DNA of 64,000 nucleotides from Amycolatopsis azurea DSM 43854 (GCF_001995215.1 NZ_MUXN01000012.1:98523-162522); one strand, 5' to 3'; positions 40,775-51,100 are shown, numbered from the stretch's first letter. Made by a program: numbers and translations. The notes: generated by a model from the sequence alone, not told the origin.

Positions 40775-42361
40775 ATGAGCCTGCGCCTGGGTCCCTTGCT
40801 GCGGCACGTCGACGAGACATCGGCGACGGTGTGGGTCGAGACGTGGGCCGCGAGTGAAGTCGAAGTCCTCGGTACGACCGTCTCCACGTTCGAGATCCGC
40901 GGCCACCACTACGCGTTGCTGGTGCTGACCGGCCTCGAACCCGGTTCGAGCGTCGAGTACGAAGTGCGTGTGGACGGCGAAAAGGTGTGGCCGCTGGAGG
41001 ATTCCGCGTTCCCGCCGAGCCGCATCCGGACGCTGCCCGAGGAGGAGTCGCGGGTCCGGCTGGTGTTCGGCTCCTGCCGGAAACCCCAGAACGCCGACGC
41101 CCTCGGTCCGGACGCGCTGGCCGCGTACGCTCGCCGGATGGCCGCGGGCGAGGAAACCGAATGGCCGGAGGCGCTGCTGATGCTCGGCGACCAGGTCTAC
41201 GCCGACGAAACCACGGACGCGACGCAGGAGTGGCTCGCCCGCCGTCGCGACACGTCGGAGCCGCCGGGGACCGAGGTCAAGGACTTCGAGGAGTACACCC
41301 ACCTCTATTTCGAGGCCTGGGGCGAACCCGCGATCCGCTGGCTGCTGTCCACCGTGCCGACGTCGATGATCTTCGACGACCACGACGTCCGCGACGACTG
41401 GAACACCTCGTACACCTGGCAGCGGCAGATGCGCGCGCAGCCGTGGTGGAAGGAGCGCCTGCGCGGCGCGATCATGACGTACTGGGTGTATCAGCACCTC
41501 GGGAACCTCGGACCAGCCGAACTCGCCGAGGACGTCACCTTCCAGAAGGCCATCACCTCCGGAGGGGACAACGCGGACCTGCTCGTCGCGTACGCCGACG
41601 AGGCCGACAACGAACGCGACGGCACCAAGGGCGCGCGCTGGAGTTACCGCCGCGACTTCGGCGGGGTGCGGCTCCTGGTCATCGACAGCCGGGCGGGCCG
41701 GATCCTGGCGGGCGGCACCCGGTCGATGGTCGACGACGACGAGTTCGACTGGATCGAGGAGAACGCCGCCGCCCCGTGCGACCACCTGCTCATCGGGTCC
41801 TCGCTGCCGTGGCTGCTGCCGCCGGTCATCTCCCACCTGCAGTCGCTCAACGAACGGTCCTGCGAGCGCCCCGGGTGGCGCGGCCGGCTCGCGGAGAAGA
41901 TCCGGCAGGCCGCGGACCTCGAACACTGGGCGGCGTTCCGCGCCTCGTTCGACCGGCTCGCCGCGATGATCGCCCGCGAGGGACGCCGGGAAGACCCGCC
42001 GGCGACCATCGCGGTGCTCTCCGGCGACGTCCACCACGCCTACATCGCCGAGGCGCGGTACCCGAGACCGGTGACGTCGGCGGTCTACCAGCTCACCTGC
42101 TCGCCGGTGCACAACGCGATGCCGCGGCCGCTCCAGCCGGTCTTCGCCGCCACCTGGTCGCCCAGGCTGGCCGCGCTCGCGCGCCGATGGGCGACGCGCG
42201 GCGGGGTCGGACCCGATCCGCTCACCTGGTCCAAACTGTCCGGGCCGCATTTCGGCAATGTCATCGCGACGGTCGAGGCGACCGGCCGGGAGTGCGTCAC
42301 GACGATCGAACAGGCCTCCGGCGACGGGCTGGTCGAAGTGGCCAGGCAGAGGCTGGCTTGA
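40775..42361 (+). CDS. PhoD-family (alkaline phosphatase D-like) metallophosphoesterase
   Basis: This 528-residue protein has an N-terminal beta domain and a metallophosphatase core with motifs VFGSCRKPQ, LGDQVYADE, FDDHDVRDDWN and SGDVHHAY, which supply the metal-binding Asp, His and Asn residues. Classical PhoD is exported by Tat; no Tat or Sec signal is visible here (start MSLRLGPLLRHVDE), so this is a cytoplasmic relative. The family includes phospholipase D and phosphodiesterase activities, so the substrate is uncertain. It lies upstream of htpG by 29 bp. Confidence 0.86.
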   Translation: MSLRLGPLLRHVDETSATVWVETWAASEVEVLGTTVSTFEIRGHHYALLVLTGLEPGSSVEYEVRVDGEKVWPLEDSAFPPSRIRTLPEEESRVRLVFGSCRKPQNADALGPDALAAYARRMAAGEETEWPEALLMLGDQVYADETTDATQEWLARRRDTSEPPGTEVKDFEEYTHLYFEAWGEPAIRWLLSTVPTSMIFDDHDVRDDWNTSYTWQRQMRAQPWWKERLRGAIMTYWVYQHLGNLGPAELAEDVTFQKAITSGGDNADLLVAYADEADNERDGTKGARWSYRRDFGGVRLLVIDSRAGRILAGGTRSMVDDDEFDWIEENAAAPCDHLLIGSSLPWLLPPVISHLQSLNERSCERPGWRGRLAEKIRQAADLEHWAAFRASFDRLAAMIAREGRREDPPATIAVLSGDVHHAYIAEARYPRPVTSAVYQLTCSPVHNAMPRPLQPVFAATWSPRLAALARRWATRGGVGPDPLTWSKLSGPHFGNVIATVEATGRECVTTIEQASGDGLVEVARQRLA

Positions 42362-42390
42362 GCGCGTTTCGCGCTCGGTAATATCGGCGC

Positions 42391-44256
42391 GTGACCACCT
42401 CTGCCGAAACACTCGAGTTCCAGTCGGAGGCACGTCAGCTGCTGCAGCTGATGATCCACTCGATCTACTCGAACAAGGACACCTTCCTGCGGGAACTGGT
42501 GTCCAACGCCTCCGACGCACTGGACAAACTCCGCCTCGAAGCGTTCCGCGACAAGGAACTCCAGGCGGACACCGACGATCTCCACATCGAGATCGACACC
42601 GACCCCGAAAAGCGCACTCTCACCGTGCGGGACAACGGAATCGGGATGAGCCGGGACGACGTCGTCGCGTTGATCGGCACGATCGCGAAATCCGGCACCG
42701 CCGAATTCCTGAAGAAGCTGAAGGAAACGAAGGATTCCGCGGCCTCGCAGGACCTGATCGGCCAATTCGGGATCGGTTTCTACGCCAGCTTCATGGTGGC
42801 CGACAAGGTCACGCTGCTGACGCGCCGCGCGGGGTCGGACGAGGGCGTCCGATGGGAGTCCGAAGGCGAAGGCACGTACACCATCGAGACGGTCCCGGAC
42901 CTGCCGCAGGGCACGTCGGTCGTCCTGCACCTCAAGCCCGAGGACGCCGAGGACCAGCTCTTCGACTACACCTCGGCGACCAAGATCAAGCAGATCGTCA
43001 AGAAGTACTCGGACTTCATCACCTGGCCGATCCGGATGACCGAGGGCGAGGAGACCACCACGGTCAACTCGATGAAGGCGCTGTGGGCCCGTTCCTCCAG
43101 CGACGTCACCGAGGACGAGTACAACGAGTTCTACAAGCACGTCGCGCACGACTGGAACGACCCGCTGGAGACGATCCGGCTCCAGGCCGAGGGTACCTTC
43201 GAGTACCAGGCGCTGCTGTTCCTGCCGGGACACGCGCCGCTCGACCTGTTCATGCGGGAGCGCAAACGCGGTGTCCAGCTGTACGTGAAGCGCGTCTTCA
43301 TCATGGACGACTGCGAAGCGCTGATGCCGGAGTACCTGCGCTTCGTGAAGGGCGTCGTCGACGCGCAGGACCTCTCGCTCAACGTCTCGCGCGAGATCCT
43401 CCAGCAGGACCGGCAGATCCAGCTGATCCGCCGTCGCCTGGTGAAGAAGGTCCTCTCGACCGTCAAGACCATGATGGCCGACGAGAACCCGTACAAATAC
43501 GAGACGTTCTGGAAGGAGTTCGGCCGCGCCGTCAAGGAAGGCCTGCTGGACGACCACGAGAACCGCACCGCCATCCTCGACATCTGCTCGTTCGCTTCGA
43601 CGAACGATCCGGAGAAGGCGACCTCGCTGCGCGAGTACGTCGAGCGGATGAAGGACGGCCAGGAGCACATCTACTACCTGACCGGCGAGTCGCGGCAGAG
43701 CATCGAGAACTCCCCGCATCTGGAAGCCTTCCAGGCCAAGGGTTACGAGGTCCTCGTGCTCACCGACCCGATCGACGAGATGTGGGTCGACGCCGTCGCC
43801 GGGTACGAGGAGAAGCAGTTCCAGTCGGTCGCGAAGGGCGAGGTCGAACTCGACTCCGACACCACCGACGAGCAGAAGGAAGAGTTCTCCGGGCTGCTGA
43901 CCTGGCTGACGACGACGCTGTCGGAGCAGGTCAAGGAGGTCCGGCTCTCGTCGCGGCTGACGACGTCGCCCGCCTGCATCGTCGGCGACACGAACGACGT
44001 CACCCCGACGCTGGAGAAGATGTACCGCGCGATGGGCCAGGAGATGCCGCAGATCAAGCGGATCCTGGAACTCAACCCGGGCCACCCGCTGGTCTCCGGG
44101 CTGCGGTCGTCGTTCGCCGAGAAGGGGGAGTCCGAGGGCCTCGCGGAGACCGCGGAACTGCTCTACGGCATGGCTCTGCTGGCCGAGGGCGGGGAACTGG
44201 GCGACCCCTCGCGCTTCACCAAACTCCTCGCCACGCACCTCCAGAAGACCCTGTAG
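42391..44256 (+). CDS. htpG: Molecular chaperone HtpG (Hsp90)
   Basis: This 621-residue protein has the Hsp90 N-terminal ATP pocket motifs [19 protein letters not shown] and [10 protein letters not shown], the middle domain with [16 protein letters not shown] and [10 protein letters not shown], and a bacterial-type C-terminus without the eukaryotic MEEVD. It folds client proteins with ATP in the cytosol. The start is GTG 42391. It is followed by a 20-bp perfect hairpin at 44298. It is probably transcribed alone or with the PhoD gene. Confidence 0.95.
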
Positions 44257-44297
44257 GGGCGGGGGCTGAAGGGGACTTTCCCCGCATAAGACGCCAC

Positions 44298-44340
44298 GAA
44301 GGGGCCCTTCACCGCATCGCATGCGGTGAAGGGCCCCTTC
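44298..44340. terminator. Bidirectional hairpin terminator
   Basis: The 20-bp arms 44298-44317 and 44321-44340 are perfect complements around CGC. It sits between convergent htpG (ends 44256) and the siderophore permease gene (ends 44347). The core GGGGCCCTTCA resembles the hairpin at 55795. Confidence 0.75.
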
Positions 44341-44346
44341 AGCCCT

Positions 44347-46362
44347 CTACGGCCGGGTCCGCCAGAGGACCAGGATGAAGTAGGGCGTCCCGACCATGGC
44401 GATGACCAGGCCCGCCGGGATCTGGGCGGGCGCGATGACCGTCCGCCCCAGGGTGTCCGCGATGCTCACCAGCACCGCCCCGAGCGCCGCGGCCACCGGG
44501 ATGACCCGGCCGTGCCGTCCGCCGACCAGCGACCGCGCCAGATGCGGCGCGACCAGCCCGACGAACGCGACGACGCCGATCGCGGACACCGCGGCGGCCG
44601 CCAGGATCCCGGAAGCCCCCAGCACCACCAGCCTCGACCGCTCGATGCGCATCCCGAGCACCCGCGGTGTGTCCTCGTCGAGGGCGTGCAGGTCCAGTTC
44701 GCGGTGCTTGAGCCACAGCACCGGCGTCAGCGCGACGAGCGCCAGCGCCACCGGCGCGACCTGTTCCAGCGTGCGCCCGTAGGTCGACCCGGAAAGCCAG
44801 GTCAGCGCCTTCGCCGAGTTCCACGGGTCGGAGACCACGATCAGCAGCGTGATCAGCGCCATCCCGGCCGACCAGACCGCGATGCCGATGATCACCAGCC
44901 GGTCCGAATCCAGCCCCGACCGCCACGCCAGCCCGTAGACCAGCAGGAACACGACGGCCGCGCCGAGACCGGCGGCACCCGCGATCGACCACGCGCCGAC
45001 CGCCGGGACGATGGTGATCAGCGTGATCGCGCCGAGCCCGGCGCCCGCGGTGATGCCGAGCAGACCGGGTTCGGCGAGCGGGTTGCGGCTGACCGACTGG
45101 ATCCCGCAGCCGGACACCGCCAGCGCGGCACCGGCGAGCAACGCGGCCAGCACGCGCGGAAGTCGTTGGTCCAGCACGAAAGTGAGCGCGGTCCCGGTGT
45201 TGCCGGTGACCCAGTTCGCGAGGTCGCCGAGCAGCACCATCCGGTCGCCCAGCATCAGCCCCACCACCGGGACGACCACGAGCAGGACGGCCAGGACGAC
45301 GGAGATCGTCACGAGCCGCCGGGTCGATCCGGCGACCCCGACGCGTCCCGCCGGGGCCGGACGGCGCGAGCCACTGGCCCGGCCGCGTCGCGCCAGCCAC
45401 ACCATCACGACGGCGCCGACGATCGTCGTCACCACACCGGTCGGCACCCGCACGGCGGCGGCCGACCCCATGATCGCCCGCAGGACGACGTCGGCGCCGA
45501 GCACCGTCACGACGCCGACCAGCCCGGACACCGGCAGCAGCGCGCGGTGTTTGGCGATCGGCAGCAGCAGCCGCGTGATCACCGGTGCGCTCAGCCCGAC
45601 GAAGCCGACCGGTCCGGCGACGGTCACCGCCGCCGCGGTCAGCGCGACGGTCAGCACGATCGCGGTGACCCGCGTCCGGCGGACCCGCAGGCCGAGCACG
45701 GTCGCGTTGTCGTCGCCGAGGGCGAGGACGTCGAGTTTGCGGCCCATCGCGATGAGCGCCACCACGGCGATCACCACGATCGGCGTCATCTGCCCGGTCG
45801 CGCGCAGATCGGACACGGTGAGCGAACCGCTGCCCCAGGCGAACAGCCCGGACGTCTCCTGCTCGAACATGAGCAGCAGCAGGATGGTCACCGACTGGAC
45901 CGCCAGCAGCACCGCCGAACCGACGAGCACCAGCCGCGGGCTCGCCGACCCGCCGCCGGCCAGGCCCAGCACGATGACGGCCGCGGCGAGCCCGCCCACG
46001 AACGCCGCCCCGCCGACCGGGACGAGCGGCAGCGAGAGACCGAACGCGGAGATGGCCACCACGGCGAAATGCGCGCCCGCGTTGACCGCGAGCGTGTCCG
46101 GCGAGGCGAGCGGGTTCCGTGCCACGGACTGCATGCCCGCGCCCGCGACGCCGAGCGCGACCCCGAGCAGCAACGCGGCGAGCAGCCGGGGGACGCGCGA
46201 ACCCTCCAGTACGGCGAGGGTTTGCGCGTCTCCGTGACCGAAGATCGCCTTCACGACGTCGAGCGGGCCGGACGTCGAAGTGCCCTGGGTCAGGTGGACG
46301 CCGGCTAGGACGGCGATCAGCACCACCAGTCCCGCCGACACCGCGATGGTGCGGGCACGCAT
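44347..46362 (-). CDS. Double-length FecCD-type siderophore permease
   Basis: This 671-residue protein fuses two FecCD permease units, about 1-330 and 345-671, each with around ten helices. Each repeats the family motifs RVPRLLAALLLGVALGVAGAGMQSVARNPLASPD / RLPRVLAALLAGAALAVSGCGIQSVSRNPLAEPG and GPVGFVGLSAP / GVVAFVGLVAPH. This is the FhuB-like arrangement in which one polypeptide forms the whole channel. ATG 46362 shares one base with the binding-protein stop (TGATG). It imports an Fe(III)-siderophore with the proteins at 46362 and 47359; the siderophore type is not determinable. Confidence 0.88.
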   Translation of the reverse strand: MRARTIAVSAGLVVLIAVLAGVHLTQGTSTSGPLDVVKAIFGHGDAQTLAVLEGSRVPRLLAALLLGVALGVAGAGMQSVARNPLASPDTLAVNAGAHFAVVAISAFGLSLPLVPVGGAAFVGGLAAAVIVLGLAGGGSASPRLVLVGSAVLLAVQSVTILLLLMFEQETSGLFAWGSGSLTVSDLRATGQMTPIVVIAVVALIAMGRKLDVLALGDDNATVLGLRVRRTRVTAIVLTVALTAAAVTVAGPVGFVGLSAPVITRLLLPIAKHRALLPVSGLVGVVTVLGADVVLRAIMGSAAAVRVPTGVVTTIVGAVVMVWLARRGRASGSRRPAPAGRVGVAGSTRRLVTISVVLAVLLVVVPVVGLMLGDRMVLLGDLANWVTGNTGTALTFVLDQRLPRVLAALLAGAALAVSGCGIQSVSRNPLAEPGLLGITAGAGLGAITLITIVPAVGAWSIAGAAGLGAAVVFLLVYGLAWRSGLDSDRLVIIGIAVWSAGMALITLLIVVSDPWNSAKALTWLSGSTYGRTLEQVAPVALALVALTPVLWLKHRELDLHALDEDTPRVLGMRIERSRLVVLGASGILAAAAVSAIGVVAFVGLVAPHLARSLVGGRHGRVIPVAAALGAVLVSIADTLGRTVIAPAQIPAGLVIAMVGTPYFILVLWRTRP

Positions 46363-47339
46363 CAGGTCGTGACTGCCTTCACGATCTGGTCGGCGGTCAT
46401 GACGACCGACTTCGGGCCGCCGAAGGTCCACGTGCCGGACTCCAGCTTGTGGATCTTCTTCGACACCACGAACGGCAGCCGCTGGTAGACGGCGTTCTGC
46501 GCGAGCCCGGTGGTGAAGACGTCCTCTTCGGACGCGCTGTAGAACAGCACGGTCTTCGGGTCGGTGATCGCGGTCAGGCCCTCGACGTCGGTCTGGCCGA
46601 GACCCCACTGCGCGTCGACCTGGCCGGTCCAGACGTTCTTGAGGCCGACGGCCTCGGCGGTGTCGGAGACCAGCGAGCCCTTGCCGAACGGACGGATGCT
46701 GACGGTGCTGCCTTCGAGATAGCCGTCGGCCATCAGGAACGGGGTGCCCGTGGCGCCCTTGCCCTCGACGGCCTTCTTGCCCTCGGCGAGTTTGGCGTCC
46801 ATTTCGGACAGTTGCTTGTCCGCCTCGGCCTCCTTGCCGACCGTCTTGGCGATCAGCTTGAAGTCCTCGCGCAGCCGGTCGAAGTTCCGGGCCGCGTCGC
46901 TGGACTTGGTGACCACGACCGGCACGTACTTCTCGATCTGCGGCACCAGGGTCGAGTCACGCTCGTCGGCGATGATGACGACGTCGGGGTTCAGCCCGAC
47001 GATCGCGTCGACGCTGGGCTCGTTGCGCTTGCCGACGTCCTTGACCTCGGCGGTCAGCGGGACGGCCTTGTCCCAGACGTTGTAGCCCGCGACGTCCGCG
47101 GCGCCGACCGGCATGACACCGAGCGAAGCGACCATCTCGGCCTCGCCCCACTCGAGCGCGACGACCCGCTTGGCGGGGGCCTTGAGGGTGACGGCCTTGC
47201 CGCGCGCGTCGGTCACCGTGACCGGTCCGCTCGCGGCGGCGGACTCGCTCGGCGCGGCGGCGGTGTTCTCGGTGGTGCCGCAGGCGGACAGCAGCAGGGC
47301 CGTCGCCGCGACGACGGCGGCGGGGAGGAGCAAACGCAT
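46362..47339 (-). CDS. Siderophore-binding lipoprotein
   Basis: This 325-residue protein has a lipoprotein signal with lipobox LLSAC (Cys20) and a Ser/Ala linker. It carries the type III (FecB/FhuD) binding fold, recognisable by KRVVALEWGEAEMVASLGVMPVGAAD and LNPDVVIIADERDS. It captures a ferric siderophore at the membrane surface. It is the middle gene of the operon, 19 bp after the ATPase gene and overlapping the permease start by one base. Confidence 0.88.
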   Translation of the reverse strand: MRLLLPAAVVAATALLLSACGTTENTAAAPSESAAASGPVTVTDARGKAVTLKAPAKRVVALEWGEAEMVASLGVMPVGAADVAGYNVWDKAVPLTAEVKDVGKRNEPSVDAIVGLNPDVVIIADERDSTLVPQIEKYVPVVVTKSSDAARNFDRLREDFKLIAKTVGKEAEADKQLSEMDAKLAEGKKAVEGKGATGTPFLMADGYLEGSTVSIRPFGKGSLVSDTAEAVGLKNVWTGQVDAQWGLGQTDVEGLTAITDPKTVLFYSASEEDVFTTGLAQNAVYQRLPFVVSKKIHKLESGTWTFGGPKSVVMTADQIVKAVTT

Positions 47340-47358
47340 GGTTCTTCCTGGGGTTTTC

Positions 47359-48174
47359 TCAGGCGGGCCTGGGCGAATGCCGCCCGAGTGGCCTGCAGTG
47401 GATCGCGCCCGTCACCGGGTCGTTCGCGACGTGGACGGTGACGCCGTAGGCCTGGGAGAGGTGCTCGGTGGTGAGCACCTGCCCGATGTCACCCGTGGCC
47501 ACGATGGTTCCCTCGCACAGCAGCACGACCTCGTCGGCGATGATCGCCGCGTGGTCGAGGTCGTGCAGCACCACGCCGACCGCGACGCCTTCGTTGGCCA
47601 GGTCGCGGACGACGTCGAGGATCTCGACCTGATAGCGCAGGTCGAGATGATTGGTGGGCTCGTCCAGCAGCAGCACGGAGGTCTGCTGGGCGAGACAGGA
47701 CGCGAGCCAGACGCGCTGGAGTTCGCCGCCGGACAGTTCGTCGACCCCGCGTTCGGCCATCGGCGTCACGCCGGTCAGCTCCATCGCGCGGCGGATCGCG
47801 GCGGCGCCGTCGACGTCGACTCCGCGCCAGCCCGAGCGGTACGGGTACCGGCCGTAGGAGACGACGTCGCGCACGGACACCCCGCTCGGCGTGGGCCGGT
47901 GCTGGGTCAGCAGCGTGACCTGGCGGGCGAACTCCTTGCCGGACAACGCGTTCCCGCCCCAGACGGGGCGTTCGCCGAGTTGGACGTTGCCTTCGCGCGG
48001 CTTGTGCAGCCGGGCCAGCGACCGCAGCAGCGTCGACTTGCCGGAGCCGTTCGGCCCGACCAGCGCGGTGACCGTGCCGGCGCGCAGCGACAGGGACACG
48101 CCGTCCACCACGGCCCGCTCTTGGTGCGCGAGCACCAGGTCATGGCCGGTGAGCAGCGCGTCTTCCGTAGACAT
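47359..48174 (-). CDS. Siderophore ABC transporter ATPase
   Basis: This 271-residue ABC ATPase has Walker A GPNGSGKST, Q-loop LLTQHRP, signature LSGGELQRV and Walker B VLLLDEPTNHLD, in the FecE/FhuC class. It is the first gene of the iron-uptake operon. An iron box (TTAGGTTAGGCT on the coding strand) abuts the start codon, so transcription is probably repressed by a DtxR/IdeR-type protein when iron is ample. Confidence 0.9.
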   Translation of the reverse strand: MSTEDALLTGHDLVLAHQERAVVDGVSLSLRAGTVTALVGPNGSGKSTLLRSLARLHKPREGNVQLGERPVWGGNALSGKEFARQVTLLTQHRPTPSGVSVRDVVSYGRYPYRSGWRGVDVDGAAAIRRAMELTGVTPMAERGVDELSGGELQRVWLASCLAQQTSVLLLDEPTNHLDLRYQVEILDVVRDLANEGVAVGVVLHDLDHAAIIADEVVLLCEGTIVATGDIGQVLTTEHLSQAYGVTVHVANDPVTGAIHCRPLGRHSPRPA

Positions 48175-48192
48175 GAGGGGAGCCTAACCTAA
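48174..48192 (-). promoter_or_regulatory. DtxR/IdeR-type iron box
   Basis: On the minus strand TTAGGTTAGGCTCCCC matches the left two-thirds of the iron-box consensus TTAGGTTAGGCTAACCTAA and runs into the ATG of the ATPase gene. The second half is degenerate. Confidence 0.6.
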
Positions 48193-48321
48193 GGGTGAGC
48201 CCAGACCCATGTCGCGAGAGACACAGCGCGCGGGGTGATTGTCCGGTCACCGCGGGCTCGCGATCCAGAAAACGTCCAGTCGCGATTCGTACTCTCATGC
48301 CGCGAGAATGCGGGGTACGCG

Positions 48322-49488
48322 ATGGAAGGCCTTTACAAGCTGTTGTGGGATCGGGTGGATTTCAACGGGCGGCGGGCGGTCGACGTCTATCTCGGCGAAA
48401 TACCCGATTTCCGGGCGGCGGCCAGGATGGCCGGGGTCCGTGCCGCGATGCTGGACTTCGCCGTCCTGCTCCGGCGCCGGGAGGTCGAACTCGCCGCCGA
48501 GGGCGCGCCCTTCACCGGTGCGGACCTGGCGATGCTGACCGCTTTCGGCGAACAACGCGGTGGTCAGGGCGTCGCGCCGGCCTCCGGGCGGCGCGTGCTC
48601 GACCTGCACGACGTGCTCACCCTGCGGGAGATCCACGAAGCGGCGGGCCTGCACGAGGTCGGCCACGTGACCGAGATGATCGGTTGGCTGCCCGCCAACG
48701 GTCTCGCCGGGCAGAACGCCTATCTCCAAGGCTTTTTGACCGGACACCAACGCGGTACGCCGTTCGTCAAACGGGCTCAGGAATTCGCCGCGACCCTGCT
48801 CGCCGACAAAGCCGTGATACCCGGACTCCCGGAAAGCCTCGCCCTGGGTTTCGCCGACCGGTACCTGATCACGGTCATCCGGCTTTCCGGCTCCCCCTTG
48901 CCCTCGGAGGAGCGGCGCGAGGAGATCATCGGCGCGCTGCTGAAGCGCGAGAGAGTGCCGATGATCTGGCGTGAGCCCGGCGAACTGGTCGTCCTGTTCC
49001 CCTGCGAAGACCCCGAGGGGGCACGGGACCGCGGGCTGGTCTTCGCTCGCGACTGCGCTGCGCTGACCGGACGGCCCTGCGCGGCGGGCGCGGCGTCCGG
49101 ACGCGTCGGCGCGCTGCGGGACACCGCCACGCTGGCCCGGCGGATCAGCCGGGTCGCTCCCGTCGAGGCGAGGCCGAGCCGGTTACCGGTGATGACCGAC
49201 CTCTTCGTCGAGCTCGGCGTCGCCCGGCTGCCACCCGTCGACGACTGGTTGCGCGGGATCGCGCGGCAGCTGGAGGCCGGCCCCGATCTGGTGGCGACGC
49301 TCGACGCCTACTACCGGCACGACATGAACCGGCTGAACACCGCCGGGGAACTGCACATCCACCCGAGGACGCTGGACTACCGGTTCCGCCGGGTCCGCGA
49401 ACTCGTCGGGCTGGAGCCCGGCTCCTTCCACGGCGTGCGGGTGCTCGGCGCGGTGGTCGCCAGGGTCCTGGCCGGTCGCTGGGCCTAG
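48322..49488 (+). CDS. PucR/CdaR-type helix-turn-helix regulator
   Basis: This 388-residue protein ends with the PucR-type HTH (TLDAYYRHDMNRLNTAGELHIHPRTLDYRFRRVRELVG, about residues 320-358) and has a GGDEF-like regulatory fold in the middle (PMIWREPGELVVLFPCEDPEGA). The first 100 residues are helical and may sense a ligand. PucR family members often respond to purine or polyamine metabolites, but this one's effector is unknown. It lies divergent to the siderophore operon and convergent with the Mn-type permease gene. ATG 48322 is chosen; an upstream extension lacks features. Confidence 0.82.
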   Translation: MEGLYKLLWDRVDFNGRRAVDVYLGEIPDFRAAARMAGVRAAMLDFAVLLRRREVELAAEGAPFTGADLAMLTAFGEQRGGQGVAPASGRRVLDLHDVLTLREIHEAAGLHEVGHVTEMIGWLPANGLAGQNAYLQGFLTGHQRGTPFVKRAQEFAATLLADKAVIPGLPESLALGFADRYLITVIRLSGSPLPSEERREEIIGALLKRERVPMIWREPGELVVLFPCEDPEGARDRGLVFARDCAALTGRPCAAGAASGRVGALRDTATLARRISRVAPVEARPSRLPVMTDLFVELGVARLPPVDDWLRGIARQLEAGPDLVATLDAYYRHDMNRLNTAGELHIHPRTLDYRFRRVRELVGLEPGSFHGVRVLGAVVARVLAGRWA

Positions 49489-49490
49489 GG

Positions 49491-50360
49491 CTACACGGCC
49501 CGCGCCATTTCCCGCCGCCGCTTGGCCAGCCGCTTCCCGATGATCCCGTGCCGCGGCCCGAACAGGTACACCATGGTGAACCCGGCGCCCTGCACCAGCA
49601 CGATCATCCCGCCGGACGCGGTGTTGAAGTGGTAGCTCAGGTACAGCCCGATCACCGCCGCGAGCACCGAGAACGACGGCGCGATCACGAGCATGCGGCC
49701 GAACCGGTCGGTCAGCAGGTACGCCGTCGCGCCCGGGATGATCAGCATCGCCACCACCAGGATCACGCCGACCACCTGCAAGGCCACCACCGCGGTCAGC
49801 GCGAGCAGCCCGAGCAGCGCGGCGCCGAGCACGCGCGGGTTCAGCCCGATGGCGTGCGCGTGCGTGGGATCGAAGGCGTACAAGGTGAAATCGCGGCGTT
49901 TGAGCACCAGCACGGTGAGCGTGATCGCGCCGAGGACACCGATCTGGATCAGATCCGAGGTGTCGACGCCGAGCAGGTTGCCGAAGATGATGTGGTTCAG
50001 GTCGGTCTGGCTCGGCGTCACCGAGATCAGCACGAGCCCGAGCGCGAACAGCGTGGTGAACACGATGCCGATCGCGGCGTCCTCCTTGACCCGGCTGGTG
50101 TCGCGGACGACGCCGATCAAGGCCACCGCGAGGAAACCGAAGACGACGGCGCCGAGCGCGAAGGGCGCGCCGAGGACGTAAGCGAGCACGACGCCGGGCA
50201 GCACCGCGTGCGAGACCGCGTCGCCCATCAGCGACCAGCCGATCAGCACCAGCCAGCACGAGAGGACCGCGCAGACCGCGGACGCGATCACCGTCGAGGC
50301 CAGCGCCCGCACCATGAAGTCGTAGCCGAGCGGTTCGAGGAACAGGTCGTAGAGACTCAC
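49491..50360 (-). CDS. Metal ABC transporter permease (Mn/Zn type)
   Basis: This 289-residue protein has eight or nine helices and the ZnuB/MntB family motifs WLVLIGWSLMGDAVSHAVLPGVVLAY and IIPGATAYLLTDRFGRML. It forms the channel of a cluster A-I metal importer. It is the last gene of a three-gene operon; its start overlaps the ATPase stop by 4 bp. The upstream MntR-like box points to manganese. Confidence 0.88.
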   Translation of the reverse strand: MSLYDLFLEPLGYDFMVRALASTVIASAVCAVLSCWLVLIGWSLMGDAVSHAVLPGVVLAYVLGAPFALGAVVFGFLAVALIGVVRDTSRVKEDAAIGIVFTTLFALGLVLISVTPSQTDLNHIIFGNLLGVDTSDLIQIGVLGAITLTVLVLKRRDFTLYAFDPTHAHAIGLNPRVLGAALLGLLALTAVVALQVVGVILVVAMLIIPGATAYLLTDRFGRMLVIAPSFSVLAAVIGLYLSYHFNTASGGMIVLVQGAGFTMVYLFGPRHGIIGKRLAKRRREMARAV

Positions 50361-51100
50361 GCGGGTTCCTCTTCCCGTTGCAGGACATCGAGTCCGAAGG
50401 CCAGCGCGAGGTTCTCGGGCCGGAGCACCTCGCCGGGGGAGCCGTGCGCGAGCACCTTGCGCATCAGCAGGATCGCCTCGTCGGCCAGACCGGGCAGCGC
50501 GTGCAGGTCGTGCGTGGAGATCAGGACCGCGGCGCCGTCGGCCGCGAGTTCCTTGAGCAGCCGGGTGATCGTGGCCTCGGACCGCTTGTCGACGCCGGCG
50601 AACGGCTCGTCCAGCAGCAGGACGCGGGCGCCCTGGGCGATCCCGCGCGCGACGAACGCGCGTTTGCGCTGCCCGCCGGACAGCTGGCCGATCTGCCGTC
50701 CGGCCAGTTCGGTCAGCTCGACCCGCTCCAGCGCCTGCTCGACGGCCTCGTGGTCGGCGCGGCGCGGCCGCCGGGTGAAGCCGAGCCGCCCGTAGCGGCC
50801 GGTCATCACGACGTCCCGCACCGACAGCGGGAACGACCAGTCAACATCCTCACTCTGTGGCACGTAACCGATCGCGCCGGTCTTGCGGGCCAGTGCGGGC
50901 GGGCCGCCGTCGACCGAGACAGTGCCGGTGTCCGGGCGGACCATGCCCATGATCGTCTTGAACAGCGTCGACTTGCCGGAGCCGTTCATCCCGACCAGAC
51001 CGCAGACGTGACCGTGTTCGAGGGTGACGTCGACGCCGTCGAGCGCGAGGACCTCGCCGTAGTGGACGGTGACGCCTTCGACGCGGATCGCGGCGGTCAC
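50357..51100 (-). CDS. Metal ABC transporter ATPase (Mn/Zn type)
   Basis: This 247-residue ABC ATPase has Walker A GMNGSGKST, Q-loop VPQSEDVDW, signature LSGGQRKRAF and Walker B VLLLDEPFAGVD. The Q-loop sequence SEDVDWSFP is typical of Mn/Zn importer ATPases. It is the middle gene of the operon, overlapping both neighbours by 4 bp, so the three products are made in step. Confidence 0.9.
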   Translation of the reverse strand: MTAAIRVEGVTVHYGEVLALDGVDVTLEHGHVCGLVGMNGSGKSTLFKTIMGMVRPDTGTVSVDGGPPALARKTGAIGYVPQSEDVDWSFPLSVRDVVMTGRYGRLGFTRRPRRADHEAVEQALERVELTELAGRQIGQLSGGQRKRAFVARGIAQGARVLLLDEPFAGVDKRSEATITRLLKELAADGAAVLISTHDLHALPGLADEAILLMRKVLAHGSPGEVLRPENLALAFGLDVLQREEEPA

